Origin: an uncultured Centipeda sp.
GTDB taxonomy: Bacteria > Bacillota > Negativicutes > Selenomonadales > Selenomonadaceae
Assembly (NCBI GenBank): GCA_937925565.1
Contig: CALALM010000165.1
Coordinates: forward strand, 1 to 8,436
Reading direction: 5' to 3'
DNA: 8,436 nucleotides
The notes beneath the pieces are model-generated. The model was not told the origin of the DNA and searched no databases. It saw only the letters and a list, made by a program, of their open reading frames with translations. The position numbers and the translations under genes were made by a program. Numbering within the stretch: position 1 is the stretch's first letter; every line of letters begins with the position of its first letter. Shown piece after piece: positions 7,046 through 8,436 of this stretch.

Positions 7046-8287
7046 ATGGCAATTCAGATGGCTGCGTCCCATGCTGCTTCAAGGAGACTGAAGGACGCGA
7101 TTTTTGGTGCTGCTGCCGCATGCCGTGCAGCAGTCACAGAACATGGTGAAGAACGTGTTGTAAACGCAACGATCGGTGCTGTAATGGATGACACAGGGAA
7201 GCTCGCTCATCTTCCTACTGTCGAACGTGTGTTCCGTGGACTTCCCATCGAGGATTACATTGCCTATGCCCCGATCTCTGGTCTCCCGGAATATCTGGAG
7301 GCGGTGATTGATATCGCCTTTGCGGGCAATCGCCCGGCAGGGTACCTCGGTGCCGTTGCAAGTGCGGGCGGAACGGGCGCGCTGCGTACAGCGGTCGACA
7401 ACTACGTGGAAAAGGGCGATCAGGTGCTTACCTCGGATTGGTTCTGGGGAACATATAATGTCATCTGTCAGGAGCTCGGCTGCTCTCTAACGAATTTCCA
7501 GCTCTTCGATGAGTCAAACAACTTCAACCACACGGCGTTTGCCACTGCTGTTGATACACTCCTCAAGACGCAGGAGAGCCTGCTCATTATCCTCAACACG
7601 CCCGCACACAACCCGACTGGCTACAGTCTCTCCGCAGAAGACTGGGATCACGTACTCGACTGTGTCAAGAAATACGCAGCGGTGGGCAAGAAAGTCCACC
7701 TGCTTATCGACATTGCCTATATTGACTTTGCCGGAGAGAAATTTGAGACACGCACCTTTATGCAGAAGTTCGGAAACCTACCGGAAAACATTTTAACGCT
7801 CTTTGCGTTCTCGATGTCCAAGGCGTATACGTTTTACGGACAGCGTTGCGGCGCGCTCATCGCTCTCTCCTCGAGCAAAGCGGTCATTGACGAGTTTTGT
7901 GAAATCAGCAAGTATGCGGCACGCGCCACATGGTCGAACATCAATCGCGGTGCCATGACGCTCCTGACACGCATTCAGCAGGACAGTGCTGCCTATGCCT
8001 CCTATGAGGCGGAACGTGATACTCTCTACCATTTAGTGCAGGAACGCGGTGACATCTTTATGAAGGAAGCTGCGGCATGCGGTCTCCCTGCCCTCCCCTA
8101 CAAGGGCGGCTTCTTCCTCGCCGTTCCGGCAGCAGATCCACAGGGGGTCTGCGATCTCCTCCACGAGGATCTCATCTTCGCTGTCCCTCTAAAAATGGGG
8201 GTTCGCATTGCCGCATGCTCTGTACCAAAGACAAAAATGCATGGAATTGCGGAAAAAGTCAAGTGTGCGATGGATAAAATGCCTTGA
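7046..8287 (+). CDS. Class I PLP-dependent aminotransferase, AspC/TyrB-like (aspartate or aromatic)
   Basis: Cytoplasmic fold-type I transaminase of 413 residues. Motifs in order are NPTG (189-192), DIAY with Asp222 (binds the PLP ring nitrogen), FSMSK with Lys259 (the Schiff-base lysine), YGQRCG with Arg266 (PLP phosphate), and GVRIAACS with Arg387 (substrate carboxylate). The SKAYTFYGQRCGAL block and the later TWSNINRGAM segment resemble the AspC/TyrB subgroup more than the branched-chain or histidinol-phosphate families. Exact substrate, aspartate or tyrosine/phenylalanine, cannot be told from sequence. The ATG at 7046 is preferred: AAAAGGAG lies 11 bases upstream. A TTG at 6890 in the same frame would add 52 residues encoded by the promoter and hairpin, which is implausible. 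The neighbouring lysC fits a role in aspartate supply. No terminator follows, so transcripts may read into the next gene. Confidence 0.88.
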   Translation: MAIQMAASHAASRRLKDAIFGAAAACRAAVTEHGEERVVNATIGAVMDDTGKLAHLPTVERVFRGLPIEDYIAYAPISGLPEYLEAVIDIAFAGNRPAGYLGAVASAGGTGALRTAVDNYVEKGDQVLTSDWFWGTYNVICQELGCSLTNFQLFDESNNFNHTAFATAVDTLLKTQESLLIILNTPAHNPTGYSLSAEDWDHVLDCVKKYAAVGKKVHLLIDIAYIDFAGEKFETRTFMQKFGNLPENILTLFAFSMSKAYTFYGQRCGALIALSSSKAVIDEFCEISKYAARATWSNINRGAMTLLTRIQQDSAAYASYEAERDTLYHLVQERGDIFMKEAAACGLPALPYKGGFFLAVPAADPQGVCDLLHEDLIFAVPLKMGVRIAACSVPKTKMHGIAEKVKCAMDKMP

Positions 8288-8312
8288 CATTCCGGAAAAA
8301 ATTTCATAGAAT
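8284..8312 (+). promoter_or_regulatory. Consensus promoter overlapping the aminotransferase stop codon
   Basis: A perfect TTGACA (8284-8289) contains the TGA stop of the preceding gene. After a 17-base spacer comes TAGAAT (8307-8312), one mismatch from consensus. The spacer opens with the palindrome TTCCGGAA (8290-8297). Transcription would start near 8319 and feed the gene at 8418 through a leader of about 100 bases. Confidence 0.75.
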
Positions 8313-8318
8313 AGCGAC

Positions 8319-8417
8319 GTGTGATATTTTTCATGTATCCATTAGCCCCGGAGGCATGAGCGGATATTGCATCAACTCATCATAATTGAATGATCTTACT
8401 CTCTAGGGGGGAATTAC
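8319..8417 (+). promoter_or_regulatory. Untranslated leader of the right-edge gene, no known riboswitch recognised
   Basis: About 99 bases between the predicted transcription start and the GTG at 8418. It holds two tiny overlapping frames: an eight-codon one (8333-8359) and a nine-codon one from ATG 8356 to TAA 8385, whose GGAGG (8350-8354) lies only one base upstream. ATGAG (8356-8360) can pair with CTCAT (8376-8380). I do not recognise a known riboswitch class, and the short elements may be chance. Confidence 0.3.
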
Positions 8418-8436
8418 GTGAAAACCACGGTTATGG
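8418..8436 (+). CDS. Start of an unidentified gene (first six codons only)
   Basis: A GTG at 8418 begins MKTTVM and runs off the window. The support is contextual: an unusually strong Shine-Dalgarno (TAGGGGGG, 8404-8411) placed exactly as in fba and lysC, and a near-consensus promoter about 100 bases upstream. Six residues are not enough to assign a function. Confidence 0.7.

Noticed and set aside
8295..8332. Possible terminator after the aminotransferase (GAAAAA paired with TTTTTC)
   Set aside because: The stem is six A-T-rich pairs around a large loop with no G-C core, and it overlaps the predicted promoter of the next gene.

Overview
This is an ordinary stretch of bacterial chromosome carrying housekeeping genes. 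It holds five substantial protein genes plus the first codons of a sixth. Gene content, roughly even base composition, Gram-positive-type Shine-Dalgarno sequences and family resemblance (a FtsY without a long acidic N-terminal domain, an SMC condensin, class II aldolase, single-domain LysC aspartokinase) suggest Firmicutes. I would guess the Negativicutes (Selenomonas-like), but that placement is an inference from remembered sequence flavour, not from a search.

Layout. On the minus strand, reading leftward, lie smc (GTG start at 4322, stop at 762) and then, 24 bases later, ftsY (GTG start at 737), which runs off the left edge before its last third of motifs. On the plus strand lie fba (4465-5457) with a strong intrinsic terminator behind it, lysC (5651-6883) with its own promoter, an AspC/TyrB-like PLP aminotransferase (7046-8287) with its own promoter and a long leader hairpin, and a new gene starting at GTG 8418 that is cut by the right edge. 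smc and fba diverge from a 142-base gap containing two back-to-back promoters. No gap exceeds 200 bases.

How the genes relate. smc and ftsY form a cell-biology operon: chromosome organisation and SRP-dependent membrane targeting. fba is central glycolysis/gluconeogenesis. The aminotransferase (probable aspartate or aromatic substrate) and aspartate kinase sit side by side at the aspartate node: one can make aspartate, the other commits it to lysine/threonine/methionine and diaminopimelate. Each nevertheless appears to have its own promoter.

Nothing here looks like a new mobile, defence or biosynthetic system. The points that merit a second look are regulatory. They are an in-frame internal start in lysC that would make a 163-residue ACT-only subunit, a perfect 19-bp inverted repeat in the aminotransferase leader without a U-tract, paired operator-like motifs over that gene's promoter, a consensus promoter that overlaps the aminotransferase stop codon, and three genes that share TAGGGGG at exactly the same distance from their start codons.
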